This document shows, one piece after another, positions 61,837-64,000 of a stretch of DNA of 64,000 nucleotides. Made by a program: the position numbers and the translations under genes. How positions within the stretch are numbered: position 1 is the stretch's first letter; every line of letters starts with the position of its first letter. The notes below the pieces were generated by a model. That model was not told the origin of the DNA. It worked only from the letters and a program-made list of their open reading frames with translations, and ran no database searches. Origin of the DNA: Aradus depressus (lineage: Eukaryota; Arthropoda; Insecta; Hemiptera; Aradidae); the NCBI GenBank assembly GCA_963662175.1, contig OY759222.1, positions 10,116,222 through 10,180,221 of the forward strand, given 5' to 3'.

Positions 61837-61878
61837 CTGGAAGAAATTGTATTATTATTAATTTAATTTATCATATAT

Positions 61879-61938
<60 letters not shown>
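61879..61938 (+). repeat. (AT)n microsatellite, about 58 bp
   Basis: Uninterrupted alternating AT in the intron just upstream of exon E1. Confidence 0.95.
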
Positions 61939-61945
<7 letters not shown>

Positions 61946-62183
61946 AATGGAGAATCATTTTTTTTGTTTGAAGACGTTTTCATCATGATGACCGAAAGGA
62001 AACCAGGTAACAACTGTATTTTTACCTATTTTTGCCGTACTCATGGTTCCTGGGGGAAAAGTAAAAAATGTTAACTACCATTTTTTTTTAAATTCAATTT
62101 TTAAAATGAAATACCTGGTTGACCAAGATACATCTAAAATAAAACACCTGGTTGACCAAGATATTCATAAGTGGTGTCAAAAT

Positions 62184-62497
62184 GGGCGCCGGTAGCTCAG
62201 TGGTATGCGTGCTTGCCTTCTCAGTTCGAGATCGTGGGTTCGAAACCCGACCGAGGTCCTTAGTTTATTTTATCTGGGAGATAAAATAAACTCAAGCTTG
62301 TCGTTCTTCGGATAGGACGTTAAGCGATGGTCCCGAGCCTGCACAATGTCAGGTACTCGTTAAAGACCCCTACGGTTAGTAAAAATTTAGGACTCCCTCG
62401 GTAGAGTCGGGCTCATGTCCACCAGAGTGACGAAAGAGCTCTCTGGTAATAGGCTAAATGACCTCGTAGTTGAAGCCCGGGCATGAGTCATAAAAAC
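62184..62497 (+). repeat. SINE family A, well-preserved full-length copy
   Basis: gggcgccggtagctcagtgg (A box), gggttcgaaaccc (B box), complete body, end gcccgggcatgagtcataaa. Confidence 0.93.
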
Positions 62498-62869
62498 CGG
62501 TATAATCAGTAAATCATTTTTGTTAACTATGAAATTGTATTGTATGAAAACTACGAATGTTGGAAAAAATGCTGATAACATACCTGAAATCAGTATTTTA
62601 ATTCTATAATATTAATTTTTTTTGGAATTCTGGTCCAATACACACTAACCAAGACACTAGTGGAATACTAAGGAAGAGAGTTAAGAATTTGACATAAGTA
62701 TTATTTACGAATGCTCTGTTCAGGTCGTGCTTTCTGGTTGGTATTCACTTTTCAATTGCTTCATCGAAACATTTAGTGCTGTGTATAATGAAAATTTCAA
62801 ACTTGTTTCTACTGAAGATAGTTTCAACGCTCTTACATATATCTACAAACGGTACTCCTTTGTTATGTA

Positions 62870-63267
62870 GGTTAGGTTTTATGAATCATGCCCGGGCTTT
62901 AACTACGAGGTCATATCGCCTACTACCAGAGCGCTCTTTCTTCACTCTGGTGGACATGAGCCCGACTCTACTGTGGGAGTCCTAAATATTGCCTACCCTA
63001 AATTTTTATTCACCTAGGGTAGGGGTCTTTAACGAGTACCTGACATCGTACAGGCTCGAGACCATCGCTTAACGTCCCATCCAAAGGACGGCGTGCTTTA
63101 GATTTTTATTCACCTAGGGTAGGGGTCTTTAACGATTACCTGACATCGTACAGGCTCGGGACCATCGCTTAACGTCCCATCCGAAGGACGGCGTGCTCAA
63201 GTTTATTTTACCTCCCAGATAAAATAAACTAAGGGCCTCAGTCGGGTTTCGAACCCACGATCTTGAG
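62870..63267 (-). repeat. SINE family A, 5'-truncated copy with internal duplication and 15-bp target duplication
   Basis: Flanked by perfect ctcctttgttatgta (62855-62869, 63268-63282). The copy lacks the tRNA A box but keeps the B box. About 97 bp of body is present twice in tandem (63001-63098 and 63104-63199). Confidence 0.93.
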
Positions 63268-63282
63268 CTCCTTTGTTATGTA

Positions 63283-63618
63283 TTTATTTATAACCTTTAG
63301 AGACCTCAGCAAAATAAAGACTACAATATAATTATTTGATTGAAATAAATATAAAACTATATCTTTGCTGAAATAAAATTGAAGAGAGCGTCAAGAATTT
63401 CAATATTTTTCATTCTACTAATTATTAGTTGATAGGACACGATTGGATATTAATACATGTGTTGAGGAGATTATTTTCGAATCAACTACAGAAGGCTGTG
63501 GGTTCCAAATGATTCCTGTGGGTTCCCTAATTACCTGGTTCGTTGTTTCTTTCAGATTAAATGTGTTAAATGCTGCTGGCTTGTTTTATTGACCTTTGTG
63601 TATTAGAATTAAACTTAA
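63283..63618. other. Upstream intron, nothing recognised
   Basis: AT-rich; no plausible Hml exon found here. A GTAATT donor-like site near 63533 has no matching acceptor and frame. Confidence 0.45.
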
Positions 63619-64000
63619 TACAGTAGAGCCTCTTTAAGTCGAACCTCGATAAGTCGAAAACCTCCAAAACTCGAAAAAAAGTTTTGTTCCTTTCCCTTCA
63701 AGCCCCAAAACCTCCATTACTCGAAATCTCAACCCTCTATTAGTCGAAATAATCAGTGAGTCCCTACAAGCCATTTTGGTACATATTTTCCCTCTATAAC
63801 TCGAAAAAATAAATTGGACCTCTGTATCTCGAACATAGCAATGTTTTATTTTACAATCTTTACAACTCGATTATTTGAAACTTATTACCTCTATAGCTCG
63901 AAGAACAATAAGTTACTTTAAGAATTTGCTGACAATGTACACCATTGTTTCTTAGAAAACAATTTAGGAGTATACAATAAATAGGATTACCAATTATCTA
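63619..64000. mobile_element. Second copy of the pogo/Tigger-like element, cut by the window edge
   Basis: cagtagagcctctttaagtc then gaacctcgataagtcgaaaa and the same subterminal repeats; it is the inverse of the right end of the 46634-47720 copy. Confidence 0.75.

Noticed and set aside
61806..62074. Ile/Tyr-rich reading frames
   Set aside because: Translation of an (AT)n microsatellite.
62575..62640. CAG followed by GTATGT, considered as an extra 5' Hml exon border
   Set aside because: No exon of suitable phase or Cys pattern lies between an acceptor and this donor-like site.

Overview
This window is AT-rich animal nuclear DNA, almost certainly from an insect. It holds one very large gene on the minus strand, running from the right edge to the left edge and open at both ends. 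I assembled 48 coding exons (7,787 coding bases, about 2,595 codons). All 47 exon junctions keep the reading frame when canonical splice signals are used, apart from one GC-AG intron. The domain order is that of hemocytin (hemolectin, Hml), the secreted clotting and aggregation protein of insect hemocytes. The exact insect order cannot be read from this sequence. The long introns loaded with mobile elements would suit a large hemimetabolous genome, such as a hemipteran or orthopteroid, but that is a guess.

Protein layout, 5' to 3' (high to low coordinates): Cys-rich sushi-like module (E1), EGF-like (E2), second sushi-like module (E3), VWD-1/C8-1/TIL-1 (E4-E10), VWD-2/C8-2/TIL (E11-E16), a VWC/TIL bridge (E17-E18), VWD-3/C8-3/TIL (E19-E26), a Ser/Thr linker with a WxxW mucin-type CysD module (E27-E28), Ser/Thr linkers and TIL/VWC-like modules (E29-E33), two discoidin (F5/8 type C) domains (E34-E39), Cys-rich VWC-like modules (E40-E41), an LDL-receptor class A module (E42), a Lys/Gly-rich linker (E43), VWD-4 and the start of C8-4 (E44-E48). 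The signal peptide and start codon should lie to the right of the window, and the rest of C8-4 and the C-terminus to the left.

The introns hold nearly everything else, all of it mobile or repetitive DNA. There are about 21 copies of a tRNA-derived SINE (family A), several with clear target-site duplications, and 4 copies of a second tRNA-derived SINE (family B). There are hAT-type elements with 8-bp duplications, a foldback element inserted in a SINE, a pogo/Tigger-like element with subterminal repeats, a solo LTR, MITEs, and fragments of Jockey-like and RTE-like reverse transcriptases and of a Harbinger transposase. A dispersed, unclassified family R has about nine copies.

The most interesting non-gene signal is a set of hairpin or inverted-repeat elements carrying hammerhead-ribozyme-like cores (CTGANGA, short helix, GAAA). 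One of these lies next to a Penelope-type GIY-YIG endonuclease coding fragment. The end of that coding fragment grades into a 5.7-kb tandem array of about 0.36-0.38 kb units (40.17-45.86 kb). This suggests a satellite grown from the 3' end of a Penelope-like element, later interrupted by a Jockey-like insertion. No tRNA, rRNA, CRISPR or second host gene was found.
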